A stretch of 64,000 bases of DNA from Morchella semilibera. Its lineage: Eukaryota > Ascomycota > Pezizomycetes > Pezizales > Morchellaceae. The notes below the pieces were generated by a model. It was not told where the DNA came from and ran no database searches. It saw only the letters and a program-made list of their open reading frames with translations. Location of the stretch: assembly GCA_009192285.1 (NCBI GenBank), contig CM018603.1, positions 7,189,613-7,253,612 of the forward strand, in the 5' to 3' direction. Positions within the stretch are counted from its first letter, which is position 1, and the number at the start of each line of letters is the position of its first letter. Made by a program: the position numbers and the translations under genes. Of the stretch, positions 46,549 to 59,129 are shown one piece after another.

Positions 46549-46612
46549 TTCACTCATGATCTCTTTCACTCATGATCTCTTTCACTCATGATCTCTTTCA
46601 CTCATGATCTCT
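46549..46612 (+). repeat. Four perfect tandem copies of a 16-mer
   Basis: The unit TTCACTCATGATCTCT is repeated four times without a mismatch, followed by TTC. Such perfection in otherwise drifting DNA points to recent expansion. Each unit carries TCATGA, a six-base palindrome. Confidence 0.9.
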
Positions 46613-47163
46613 TTCTAGTATATATGATATCCGGTAGGGAATTTCTATATCCATCAATTATTCGCTAATTCCGGCAAAGCATTTAGGAACCAGCCTACCG
46701 AATCCACCCGATCATATTGATATGCAGGCAGGCAGGCATTGGGTAAGTGATCGGCTGCAATGAAAAAAGGTCCTAACATGACGGTAGTATGTCTATTGTT
46801 ATGCAAATTTAATTGCGAAAGTTACTTACCTAGGCGATGCACATGGAATATACCGCTACGAGGATTAGGCGGGGTACGAACAATTCTGCCTAGGCCTTGT
46901 CACATATCATAGGGCAGGAAAGATAATAACTGGAATAACTATAATAAGGCTTGTGTTTGGTACGGGCTTAAGACAGCCTTATATAGATATAGGCTTGGGA
47001 TTATAGTAAGCCAGCTCATAAAGCATTGTTATGGATGAGAGGATAATCCGAACGAACTAATCAGTCGACCGGAAGGACCACCCATCCCCCGGGTGATAAA
47101 AAGGAAAGAGGAGAAATTTCGAAACTCCGAAAGTGAGTGTAAGCTGTACGTTTCCCCCATCCC

Positions 47164-47191
47164 GATTCGCTATACAAGCGTATAGCGAATC
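47164..47191. repeat. Perfect 12-bp hairpin with 4-nt loop
   Basis: GATTCGCTATAC and GTATAGCGAATC are exact reverse complements separated by AAGC. The DNA or its transcript would form a stable stem. There is no T-run that would mark a terminator, and no gene end is nearby. Confidence 0.85.
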
Positions 47192-49039
47192 ATATTTTCC
47201 TCGGTAACTCTTTTTTTTATATTCCAACTTTGTAGCCATGCATGGGTAGCATGAAGTTACGTTTCCACTACTACATACATGCATGTACTTTGGTAACAAT
47301 CCATTCAAAACCACTAGATATTGAGCTGTCGGGGTAATACATACCTAGTGCAGTGCCGATAGCCACAAGGTGCCTCGAGACATCAAAGCAAACGTTCTCA
47401 GCAGGACCAGCCGCGGTTAAAACGTTAGAGGAAATTCCCGTGCAATTTCGCAGTTGGGCTAATTGAGATACCTAACTACAACTAGACTTTATCGCTCACT
47501 ACAGCTATATAGGGATCAACATATTCATAAAATGAAAAGAGAGAAAGAAACTGATCTAGATATGTGTGCAGACTATTGGTTCGCGATCATGTGATTCTCG
47601 ATAGGAGAAATTGAGAAATTTTGCATGCCGTAAGAGGATATATCCTTCCCCATCTTGGGACTGCTGTAAGACGAGACGTTTCGAGGCTTCTATGAAGGCC
47701 TCCTATTCTGACAGGGGGTAAAATAGGACTACGCTGGATCTGTTCTCGTTTTGTGTCGTGGCAATCACTAAGCAAGAACTTGGGCCATGTTCTTGCTTAC
47801 TAGCAGTAAATCATTGACTATCGTTAATCCGTAATCAGATCTTGTCGCCTCCGGGAGTTAATTTTAAGGGTCTTAATTCTGGCATCGGGATATATGAGAT
47901 GCTTCATCCAATGGGATGAACTTTGTTAATTATATCATTTTACGTCCTAGAAAACATAACGTGTGAAGGAAGGGGGGGGGTGTGGTGATACTGGTTCAAC
48001 ACGGTCGCCTGGAAGATTTCTATACCAACAATTAATTGCATCAATCGGGAGCTAGAGTAACCTTGTAGCAAGTTGCGCTGTGTAAGTCTTGGCAAATGAC
48101 TTCAAGGGTTGCCAAGTTAGAGGAGGGAGACAGAAAGGCCTAGATGATGAATTAAAAAGAGACGAGTAAAGACTAGCTGTAGGCGTATGTGGAAGACTGA
48201 ATGAAAAATACTATGTCATGTTTTAAATTGCTATTAGTTGAGCACCTGTTATTCTGTTTGTGTGGCCATGGGGTTGCAATTGGAAGAAGTGGATCAATGA
48301 GGGGGTAAAACTGTTGAATATTGCAACAACAATGTCTCGGCAAATGATTGTAGATGTCGAGTGAGAGATTATGATCCGAGACATCCAACGATAACACACT
48401 GAAGAAATACCATCCATATCCGCGGGGAATTAATCCGAGTAAATCGCTCTTCTCTCTATCCCTCATCCTTTCCATATATCAACACCCTGTAAGTCTCCCC
48501 CTTACGGTTCGACTACCCATCCATCACGTGTGCATATTTCTCGCCAACATTCGCCAAATTACCACATGCGTGTATGCACTCTACCCTAAACTCAATCTTG
48601 CTGCAGGGGCACAAAATTAAGTCTCTCCAGATCTGCAGTTCGCTCTCGAGCCATATTTGTGGAAGGCCCATGAACCATCTAAGTCAGCACTTGGGTCTGT
48701 TCAAAACACGCGCCGGAACAATGTACAAGGATTTTAGAGGCTGGTTTGGGATAATAACCCAGGATCAAGGTATGTTTCCTCATGTCGTTGTTTGGGGGGG
48801 GTATTGGCCATAGCGTGAGGATCGATTTTAAACTTTCCCATGCTCTTCTCAATCAATGAAAACATGTATATATATGGTATTGATTACATAAAGCAGATCT
48901 TTGTCACATGACGAACTTATTTGTAGGGGCATATATACATGTAGGTAGGGTTTCTTTTTATTTCTTTTAAATCCCAGACATTCTGGTTTGGGCCAGTTCA
49001 TTATTAACAAGGCAACTCGGAACCACAGCATCCGTGCAT

Positions 49040-49104
49040 TTCCAAACGGCCTGCTTGCCTGCCTGCTTGCCTGCCTGCTTGCCTGCCTGCCTGCCTGCCT
49101 GCCT
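49040..49104 (+). repeat. CCTG/CTTG tetranucleotide array
   Basis: CTTGCCTGCCTG units repeat and end in a pure CCTG run. Read on the minus strand it gives a repetitive Arg-Gln-Ala-Ser peptide. A CATC repeat follows near 49275-49298. Confidence 0.85.
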
Positions 49105-49424
49105 CTCTTTCTCCACCCATTCTCAAAGCCCGGTAGAAAAGGCACCCACCACTTAACGCCGAAAATGCTCTTCAAGTCTCCATAATCATCAATCGACAGG
49201 GTCCCCTCGGACCAGCAACTGGCCATTGCAATTGGCATCATCATAACAGCTGATTATCCACCAGTCCACCCATCAATTCATCCATCCATCCATCCATCTG
49301 CAGTCGAGATCCCCACTCGCCCACCCACTATGTGCTCGCTTTCTAGTCACAATTTCAACGAACCACCTCGGAACTTTGCGAGATATACTACCAAGAATAA
49401 GAAATAAGGTGATATGCTTTCCTC

Positions 49425-49445
49425 CGCCGAGTTTCAAACTCGGCG
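49425..49445. repeat. 21-bp palindrome
   Basis: CGCCGAGTTT and AAACTCGGCG are exact reverse complements around a single central C. Outer flanks (GCTTTCC and GGAAGC) pair further with small bulges. Confidence 0.8.
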
Positions 49446-51468
49446 CGGAAGCGTTTCCACTTGGGAATGGTACGTCAGCCTAGCCAAGGGGCGTCAGGAT
49501 ATGATTGTTGGGATAGGGTTGGTGAATGTCAGTAGGGTACATGTATGTACTTGGGTGTAAGGGTAAGTGATCAGAACTGCTCCTGGTTGGTAGAATCGTC
49601 GGGAGAATCTTCTGGTTGGCCTGGAGTGCTGAGTTGACCCCACCCTGGGCTTATATCAACCGTGTGCCCCAGGAAACTTAAGTGGCCAAAACTTGGTCCT
49701 CAATTTTGCTGCTATCTGCTGGAGGTTGCCTCTACACAGTCAAAATTTTACCCAAGTAGCATATAGAGAAGGTGCTGATAGATATCGTGTTTTGTGTATA
49801 TTTTTGATTTTTTTTTTGATTTTTTTTTTGATGAGGATCTTGATGACTTTTTCCCCCCAAAGAATTCTTGGCAGGTCTTATTGGCCCCAGCCTGTCGCAC
49901 TCACATTCTCAACCAATTGTCGTAGAGTTCTGATCACTTTGGTACACACCCGAGTACAAACTAACAGGCTACTAGCAAAGGATAGGATCATCTGGGGTGA
50001 AACGTGGGGGTAGTGGCCGTTTCGGCAGTGGAGAGTTGCAATTAGTAGGAAGCGTTACTGAGATGGGAAATTTGTTTCGTCTAGACTCTAGGCTGGTTGT
50101 GGTAGGTGGGAGGGAGTACCTCACCCACTCTCGTTCATCTGCGCTCCTTTTGATCATGATGGCCTAGTTTAATTAGACTTATTTACATACTCTCTTCTTC
50201 TTAACCATACTTCTTCTCTAGCTCTTCGCTACCCTTCCCCCGCCATGTTTAACGTCTCAAGGAGGCGGAACTCAAAGCTGTTCTGGCCCTCTATGTTCCA
50301 GCAATTGTTCCCTCATCGCGATGGGTAACCGGTCTTCCCACAAGTCGCGGGGCATAGCACGGAGCTGTCAGTGAGGAAATGAGAGGTCTAGCGGTTCGTA
50401 TATAGCGTCGGCGGGCCCAAACAGACGGTTCCGTAAACTAGTTCATTGTTGACAGGGCTAGGCTAGGGTAGTACCAAGGATACAATGCTGGTCTGGTATC
50501 AAGTGAGTGAACTAAATGGGGTGTTGACAGGTGAGAGTACATGTATTTACCAAATGTCAAAACGGGCGTTTTACACTTCACCACAGTTGAAAGCGATCAC
50601 CGAAACTGTCAATTTTACGAGGGATGTAGAATACACCTGCAGTGGGGATTTCACATCCTGCCAGCGTATTTCACAGTAAGCTTGGGGAACTATTTATCTA
50701 CATGGTTCTCCAACCGTGACTGAGGGGAACGGTCAATTTTGCCTCCCACAGCTATGATTTTTCGATTTTTCGACAACACTGGAGCAAAAGAATTGACTAT
50801 TCAAGCTTCTAGCTAATGCCGTACCCTCTGGGAACGCCTAGTGATACAAACTATACAACTTCTACTGGCCGACAAGTACCTGAAATAACGCCTGTGCACA
50901 AAGAAAGCTACTTGTTTCCACCCTTCTGAGCGTCCGCTGGCCCAGAAACAACTTGAGGTGGTTGGAGGCTGACTGGAGGCATTGCATCCGGTTCCCTTTT
51001 GGTGAGAATGTTTTGAATTAATGGGCAGTTCGTAAAGTGTCTGTCTGGTCGTTGGCCGCTGCCTGCCCGCTGCGCTGTGCTGTGAGCTTTATTTAAAGAA
51101 AAGAAAGGAATACACTCTGATGGCCAATCTGTGATGTCTCTCGTCTGTCAAGTTGTGAAGTTTGTCTGACAAGCGCCGTTCGTCCCTACATCAGATCCTT
51201 GCATCCAGAACGTTCTGATCGACGCAGATTAAGAAAGATGGCAATTCTGAAAAATGCGATTTGCCACCTAGCAAAACAGTACATACCCGCTACCAGCCCT
51301 AGTGTGGGGGAGGGGCCCCTCCACTCCAGATACGTTGTATAGGCATAAACCATACTGGGCAGCACATAAACAGAGGAGTACTTCTTGGTCTGCGATAGCA
51401 GAGACTCTTGATGGTCGAGGGATGTTTGTAGGAAATGATGGTGACTATTTAGGAAGCGGGTACTTGAC

Positions 51469-52110
51469 TTGATTGCTATCTACCACAATCTCGATAAAGG
51501 GTTTAAGTTTACATTGAGCGACTCTCAGCTAATCAGTTTGGCTAGAACCCTTGAGCATATTAGCCACGATTGGAACCAGATGGATATGGAGAGAAAAACA
51601 AAGACGGGTGCGAAGCGCAAAGTTGATATGAGGCAAGAGGTTGAAGGGTCAGCGGTGATGGCAGCTGCTGTCCGGACAATGGTTCGAAGGGAAACAGCTA
51701 AAGATGCATGCACCTTCCGCTGTTTTAGAAAGTGCCGATCCAGAAGCTTTTACCCCGGATGATACGATAATAGCGGAACAAATTGAACTTGGTGCCCGTA
51801 ATATTACTACTATTAGGCGAGGGGGGGCTTTCAATGGTGATATTGAATCCAGCCAAGATATATAGCGTACTACCTCCAGCTTCGCAATCGACTGTACATG
51901 TTTCAAGCAACGCTACTCTTCAAAGGAGTACGGATATTTCAAATATGTATTTGGAGGTTACTAGAGAACGTGATGGGAAATATGTTTAGGATAGATAGGT
52001 AATTTTGGATGCGGAGATTTCACATGTTAAGGAAGGAGTTTCGGAATTGGTAGAAGAGGTTAAAAGATCAAACGATATACTGCTTTCATTTGCAATTTGT
52101 AAACGCGATT
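51469..52110 (+). pseudogene. Decayed coding fragment, family not recognised
   Basis: Protein-like segments follow one another on the plus strand but change frame. Residues around LSDSQLISLARTLEHISHDW come first (from 51469). Then ESADPEAFTPDDTIIAEQIE is read in another frame after about 51715. Then comes VLPPASQSTVHVSSNATLQ, and last an amphipathic helix-like VKEGVSELVEEVKRSNDILL ending near 52110. Stops and frame changes separate them and no introns fit. The content (helices, coiled coil) recalls N-terminal domains of fungal multi-domain receptors, but this is weak. It is likely a relic of a gene or of a duplicated copy. Confidence 0.35.
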
Positions 52111-52209
52111 AAGAGTGCAAGTAATAAGTTTCAAGCGACGGCGGATCGTCATGTGACGTCAATCTAACAGCGGAAGGGGCGTCTAAAGTTCTGCCAATGA
52201 CTGCTCGCC

Positions 52210-52240
52210 TGGCACCCGTTTGGCACCCGTTTGGCACGTT
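52210..52240 (+). repeat. 11-bp tandem repeat, just under three copies
   Basis: TGGCACCCGTT occurs twice perfectly, followed by TGGCACGTT. Confidence 0.85.
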
Positions 52241-53524
52241 CAGGATTAACGTTTTGGGCCCAGTAATGTGTCAGACCTAGGAATGTGTCGTATGGCAACG
52301 GCACCAAAACGGACATAAAGCCTTCGAAAAAAAAACGAAGACCCCACAATCACCACAATAGTGGGTAGTTAATCTGTAAACTAGTTAAATGCTTGTGTTT
52401 TAAGGTGGAATTCATTAAAACTCTGGTACTAAATATCTTAGGAGGTGTTGGAGATAGCTTCGATAACAGAAAATCCCCATACAAATTTGTGTGGGGTTGA
52501 CGTTATCTCCTGGGGGCCCAGACGTGGGTCTACCCGTAAGCAAACCAATTAGGGCACCCGGCTCACATAGGGCGCCGGGGTGAGGGTTTATGCTTCCTTT
52601 CTCGGAGGTTCTCTCGACGCAGATTGCTCAAGTAAGTACTATACAGTATGTAGTTTACGTGGGGAAGATCTAAATGTTTATGGTGTAGTCACTTACATGT
52701 AATTACACTATGTACCTACATGTACATATACTCTAGTCTCTAGTGTACCTCGCTTGGTTCTCAACTACTATAATCGTCGGTTCAGCCATCAAAGCCATTC
52801 CCGGTGCCAAGACCTGTATTTCCTTTTTTTTTTCTTCTTTTTTCTTTTAAATTTGTTTCTAGGTAGAACTTTACACAAGCAACTCTACTTACAGCGGCGA
52901 TGCTGTAAACTTACGGATCCTACATACATCAAGTATAACTCACATCACAGTTCTCGGGTCAAGCAAGTATCGAATGATATCAATTTCTCCGCATAGTTTT
53001 TCCGAGGCTTTCCCGAACATTCCCCGTGTCAATCAACCCCAGAAAACTTAAAAATTCTGGAGAAAAGAAAAAAGAAAAAATATAAAAAAAAAACCGAGAA
53101 TTATCCGCACCAAGATCTCGGTCAATTCTCGGTTTATCCCCTCAAAGGGTTTAAACACCTAGTCGTGTTCTCGATTTGTAGCGGTCTGGGGAAATAAAGT
53201 ATGCAGATCAATAAACCATCGTGCCTGAATTCCAAGGTTTATGCATAATTCCATGCTCTTCGGCCGTGTGCTTGTAACGGGATACTCACGGCTTCACGGA
53301 GATTATGGTAATAGCTGAAGGACTGTTGGAGGTACATGATGTTCTCTTGAGTGAGTACAGGAAAGCATACGACGCGGATCGTCGTTATCCTCCTCACGCG
53401 AATCTCAAGTTAAAAAAGCACCTTCTCCCTCGACAAATTCCATCAATCACGACAGTAGCCGTCAAGGACAACAGCTCCTACTATCGTATCATACTCGAAA
53501 GGCGAAGGTTTTCTTTTTGGAAAC
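52241..53524. other. Intergenic region upstream of the GH31 gene
   Basis: About 1.3 kb. It includes TACATGTA sites (52694-52701, 52717-52724), T-rich DNA at 52822-52860 and A-rich DNA at 53060-53093. A frame of 97 codons at 53305-53598 overlaps the start of the GH31 gene in another frame and is not accepted. Confidence 0.6.
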
Positions 53525-56425
53525 ATGCACAAAATTTACACCTTCTCTCTGCTGTTTGCCGTTGCGGCTGGGACGACAGTAGTCCCTTCACTCCATAAAC
53601 GTTCCCAGGACGTGGATGCCTGCCCTGGCTACAACGCAAAGAACATTAAAAAGACGTCTTCCACGCTCACTGCTGACCTTCAACTGGCCGGTAAAGGCTG
53701 CAACATTTATGGTGCCGATATTGCAGAGCTTCGTTTAGAGGTCACGTACGACGATGGTTTGTATACTGTTCCTTTCCCCTTCCCCAGATTTCCACCCCGA
53801 CTGATCGATCGTGATGTTGTACTCCCCCAGATTCGCGAATCCATGTCAAGATCCTTGACCCCCACAACGCACGTTACGAGGTCCCTGAGATTGCTTTCCC
53901 CCGCCCAGTCACCAACTCCAAGCAGCAATCGTCCAAGTCCCAAATCCGTTTTGACATCACTCCCTCCCCCTTTTCCTTCGCCGTTGTACGTCGCTCAAAC
54001 GGTGAGAAGCTCTTCGATACCAAAGACCATCCCCTTGTATTCGAAAATCAGTACCTTCGCGTCAAGACGAGCCTCCCAGAAAAAGCAAACATCTATGGCC
54101 TCGGTGAACATTCGGAGACACTCCGATTGGATGAACGTAACACAACTAGGACGATGTGGGCTCGCGATGCCTTTGGAATCCCGAAAGACTCAAACTTGTA
54201 CGGGGTTCATCCCATCTACATTGAGCATAGAAAGACGGGCTCCCATGGGGTATTCTTGCTGAATAGCAACGGTATGGACATCAAACTGCGTGCCGACGAG
54301 ACTTCTGGAACTAGTCTGGAGTACAACGTCATAGGCGGCATTCTCGACTTTTACTTCTTTGCTGGTCCGTCGCCAGCTGATGTGTCACGCCAGTATGCAC
54401 AAGTCGCCGGACTACCGGCCATGACCCCGTACTGGAATCTTGGTGTAAGTGGTCAAATCCTTTTCCAGAACATTCCTTTTGCATATTCTAGTTCGTCATT
54501 CCATATGTATGTAGTGGTCATCCTGCTAACTGCTGTAACGTTCACACATGTAGTTCCATCAATGGTATGCTAGTGGATTTTTTTTTTCTTCGCCTTCTCC
54601 CATTTTGCTTTTTCTTCCTCTGCCCCCCCCCGACATTCCCCGTGCATATGCCAATGTCTCAGATGGCCATATAAATAGTAGCTGGCCGTTAGCTAACCCT
54701 AACCCTGAAGTCGATGGGGGTACAGAGATGCGTTTGAGGTTGCCGAAGTAATTGCCAATTACAGCAAGGCCGAGATCCCACTAGAGACCATGTGGACTGA
54801 TATCGGTAGGTGAACTTTGATGTGCTGTTAGATTTGGCATGGCTGTGGTTGGTGGTTGCTGATGAAAGGTGGTGGTGAAGACTACATGAGCAAAAGATGG
54901 ATCTTTACGGTCGACGAGGGAAACTTTCCACTCGAGAGTATGAGACAGATTGTGGACTACCTTCACGAGCATGATCAGCACTATATGATGATGGTGGACC
55001 CGGCTGTTGCTTACACGGACTATCCGACATTCAATAGAGGCGTGGAGAGCGGCGTGTTCTTGAAGGAGGAGAATGGGACCATCTACAAGGCGGTAGTCTG
55101 GCCCGGCGTCACTGCATATCCGGACTTTGTGAGAAAACCCCACCTTCTATCTCTACGGGCTTGTCCTATCTTTTCGGGCGGGTTTCTAATATTTCGGAAA
55201 TTTGTAGATGCACCCCAACGCCACTGCCTGGTGGACAAACGAGTTCAAGTTGTTTTTTAGCCCAGAGAGCGGTATCGATATTGATGGTCTCTGGATTGAC
55301 ATGAACGAGCCTACCAACGTAAGCCAGCAAGCTCCCCATCCCGAATAGAACCCCGGCCAAACCGCTCCAACAAAGCGTGCATCTCAACAATCAAAGAAGC
55401 TAATACTGACAAATTTTCAATCAAGTTCTGCGACTATCCATGCGTTGATCCTGAACAGACGGCAATTGACCGAGGAATGCCCCCGGTAGCTCCTTCGGTC
55501 AGAGCTCCCCCGCGTGAACTCCCAGGATTCCCCTTCACCCAGCAGAAAGGTTCAAAGGTCAAGCGCCAGGAGGTGGAAGAGAACCTGATTGATCCTCCAT
55601 ATGCTATTGCAAACGACTGGCCAAACGGCATCTCAGACAGAACGGCAGACACTGACGTGAGTGCCTCTACTGTTCCCCTTCCATGATTGATACACCTCAA
55701 CCTCCAGTCCGATTTAAAACCGGTTCTAATTGGTGCTCGCTCTGGCACAATAGCTTGTTCACGAAAACGGAATAACGGAATATGACGCGCACAATCTCTA
55801 CGGGAGTAGTAAGTTTTTTTTTTTTTTTTTTTTTTTTTTTCCTTCCTTTTTTTTTTTTTCGCCTTCTACTCCCCAGACATGCCGAGAATTAAGACGAGAC
55901 GAAACGGGTCGGCGACCCAATAAGAGTATTTGACTAACCCCCCTTTCTTTTTCTTTACTCAGTGATGAGTGTCGTTTCTCGCGAGGCCATGCTGGCTCGC
56001 CGTCCGGGGTTGAGGCCAGTGATCATCACTCGTAGCACCTTTGCTGGCGCTGGCGCCAAGGTTTGTAACCACCACATTCCCGCAAATCCGCAACTCCCAC
56101 AAAGTGGTTGTTCCGCCTGTGGTGCGCCAAATAGTTATTTTTTGGTGCTAATTTGGGAAAAATAAATTGACAGGTATTTAAATGGCTTGGTGACAACAAT
56201 TCGTTCTGGGAAAACTAGTAAGTTTCAACTATCATGTACACCCCGGCAAATCTGACAGGGCGGAATATGTCCGTGCCCGTCAGAATATCAGAAATATTCA
56301 AAAGTTCACATACTAAAATAAACAAACAGTCGAGATTCTATTGCCCATATGCTCGGGTTTGCTAGCATCTACCAAATCCCCATCGTTGGATCTGATGTAC
56401 GTGAGATTCTAGATCACCCATCCAG

Positions 56426-56467
<42 letters not shown>

Positions 56468-57379
56468 TTTATTGGGGCACATCCGATCTAATATTGGAAA
56501 TGATTATAGGTATGTGGATTCGGCGGTAACACCACCGAGACCCTCTGTGCCCGTTGGGCCACCCTAGGCGCCTTCTATCCATTCTACCGCAATCACAACG
56601 TACAGGAGGCCACCGTACCCCAGGAGTTCTACCGCTGGGAATCAGTCGCCCAGGCCGCTCGGAAGGCTATCAGCATCCGTTACCGCCTTCTTGACTACAT
56701 GTACACGGCCCTGCAGCTGCAGCATACAACGGGAACACCAGCCCTCAACCCTCTATTTTTCACTTACCCCCAGGATGAAAAAACCTTTGGGGTAGACATG
56801 CAATTTCTTTACGGGCCGTACATCCTCGTTTCGCCGGTCACGGCAGAGAACGCAACGTCCGTTGACATCTACCTACCCAAGGACATCTTCTACGAATTTG
56901 AATCGCTAGCCCCCGTGCAGGGCGCCGGCCAGAACATTACCCTTGAGGACGTAGGCTTTGATTCGATCCCGTTGCATATCAGGGGTGGCGGCATCATCCC
57001 CCTGCGCGTTGAGAGTGCAATGACAACTACCGAGTTGCGCAAGAAGGACTTTGAGCTTGTTGTAGCGCCGGGGATGGACAACAGGGCTACTGGGTCGCTC
57101 TATCTCGACGACGGCGTCTCCATTGAGCAGGAGGCGACGGTTGATGTTTCGTTTAATTACTCTGGGCGTGTGCTCAAGGCGACAGGGGACTTTGGCTTCG
57201 ACAGTGGGATCAGCGTCAAGGCGGTCAAGTTCCTGGGCATTGAGAAGAAGCCGAAGAAGGTCACGGTCAATGATAGGGCAGTGGACGGGGAGAGTGATGT
57301 CACGTACGACGCAGAAACAAAGGTCCTCGTGGTCGTTACGAGTTTACCCTTGACAGAGGGTTTCGAGATTAGGTTGTAA
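53525..57379 (+). CDS. Secreted GH31 glycosidase (alpha-glucosidase type), 891 residues, twelve exons
   Basis: Exons: 53525-53756, 53831-54444, 54554-54564, 54711-54805, 54881-55128, 55208-55318, 55426-55656, 55754-55808, 55963-56060, 56174-56217, 56330-56396, 56510-57379. They total 2676 nt, exactly 892 codons with TAA, and every junction keeps phase. The start [16 protein letters not shown] is a signal peptide. Conserved blocks come in family order: [55 protein letters not shown] with the nucleophile Asp431, the [21 protein letters not shown] block, KWLGDN with the acid/base Asp572, and [12 protein letters not shown]. The enzyme should hydrolyse terminal alpha-linked glucose (or xylose) from oligosaccharides outside the cell; length and domains are full. 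The third exon is only 11 nt and is needed for GFHQC. Two introns contain T-runs of 20 and about 37. Confidence 0.93.
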
Positions 57380-59129
57380 CTAGGTAGTGCTGTAGGTACT
57401 GTACGTAGAAGTAGGCGGTTATGATACAATAGATTGACAGCTGTAGTTGTGTGTGGTGGTTTGGGGGTGAAATTGAGAGAATGAGGGTGAGGGTTGCAGT
57501 ATCATTCATGTATGTAGACCAATGTTTGAGCCAATCATAGATGTACACGAGAGTACATATAGTAAGGGAAATGGTGGTTCCGAATCTTTCCTGTTTTTTT
57601 TTTTTTTTTTCCCTTTTCTTTTCTTTTCCTTGGCCAACAGTTTGGGAAAACATCAATTGGAGTGGATACATGTAGACAAATATGTTTTTTCCGCTTCGGA
57701 TGTTGTGCAGCGGGTTGTGATATTTTTTTTTTAAAAAAAAAAATTAGTTTCGCAAGCGGTGAACAATAAATAAAAAGTCCTAAAAAGAGACAAGAGAGGA
57801 AATGTTTTATGTACCTACACCCTATATACATGTCATGTATGGCACCGGATACTGGTTGGTGGTTGATTGGTTTGGTGCATTTGGCTGCTGCAGCTCCGGC
57901 CAAAGAGCTATGAGTAGAAAACGTTCATCCAACGCAGTCTCACCACCAAAACTACATACCTAGTTTTTAATCTTACGTCTTACCAAAAAGAGAACAGAGT
58001 GCATACCGTCGAGTGATAATTCATGATTTTTATAACCCCGCACTAAATTTCTCTAATTTGCTTGATTGCTTACCTCTTTTTTTTTTTTTTTTACCTACCC
58101 TACCCACCCACTATCATAACCACCAACCATCAAGCTAGACAAAAATATGAGTAACAACGGACAGTCCAGTGAATATAATTATTCCGCAAACCGCGACGCC
58201 GATATTATGTGCAGCTAGACGACTAATACGGGAACGACACCCGAGTTCTATAGGGCAACAACAGCTCAGCAAGCTTGCTATCTATCTATAATTTATCTAT
58301 CTATCTATCCTAGCTAGCTATCCTATCTATACCACCACTCACTGACGCTTGTTATAGCCAGATACTATAACAGATGGGGGGGGGGGAGGCATATCATATG
58401 TATATGACCAGACTAGCATTTTTACCTGACGGAGTGAGGAGGGGGGAAGGTAACAACCATGCTGGGAAACATGGATTTAATTCGTTTGGGGGGGGATTAA
58501 TTGGATTGGGCCAACCAGATCTAGGCACCACACACAGCACAGCTGTGGTGGCCGCTTTTCGTTTCTCAGCAGATCAGAGAGAGAGAGGCATTTTTATGTA
58601 TGCGCGTGCTGCATCAGGGCGGTGCGGTGAAAGTGGCTCGAGGGAGAAGGAGGGAATTCGGAAGAGGAGGGGAAGAGAGGGGGGGGGGGGGAGTGGAGGT
58701 GGTGGAGGAATGGTAGTGGTCCACCAATATGAAGGTAGTAGGTACATATGAGTGTGTACCTAGGTTGTAGATGAGAATGGATGTAAAGATGTATCTGTAG
58801 TATGTTAGATAGGGCACATTATGAAAAAAAAACTAAAAACTAAACCCGTTCTATCTATCACTACCTAAAAAGCCCATGTCGTGAAGAAGGTCTACCCTAG
58901 ACCTTCAACCCCCCCCCCCCCCAAACAGAACCAACCAACTGGACGTCAGCTCAGCGCATCCAATTTCGGGAAAATTTATAACTGGCTCCCCTGCTCCCCT
59001 CGCTACCAAAATAAAACCACGACCACCAGAAGCGCGAGAAAGGAAAAAAAGGGAAAAAAGAAAAAAAAGAGGCACGAGAAAAAAAGTATAGGCACCAGTT
59101 CTTTCATGTGATTCACAGACTAAACGAGA
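57380..59129. other. Intergenic region downstream of the GH31 gene
   Basis: About 1.75 kb of simple-sequence-rich DNA: T-runs at 57595-57610 and 58078-58092, ATCT repeats at 58277-58327, G-runs near 58377, 58440 and 58680, and a C-run at 58909-58922. No gene is supported; frames here are made by the repeats. Confidence 0.6.

Larger units (their letters stand above)
43759..51468. other. Long AT-rich gene-poor region
   Basis: About 7.7 kb with no gene I can support. All open frames are below about 135 codons and none shows a family motif. One minus-strand frame (48849-49244) begins with sensible sequence (WSEGTLSIDDYGDL, then WWVPFLPGFE) but turns into an Arg/Gln/Ser repeat coded by a tetranucleotide array; it may contain an exon relic. 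Simple repeats include A/T runs at 43991-44021, GAGGA units at 44120-44140 and AAATA units at 44938-44960 between two copies of GGAATGTGAGAAT. Separate entries describe the 16-mer array, two palindromes and the CTGC array. Confidence 0.5.

Noticed and set aside
49421-49460. Possible tRNA because of a TTCAAAC word next to a stem
   Set aside because: No acceptor, D or anticodon arm can be drawn; it is only a palindrome.
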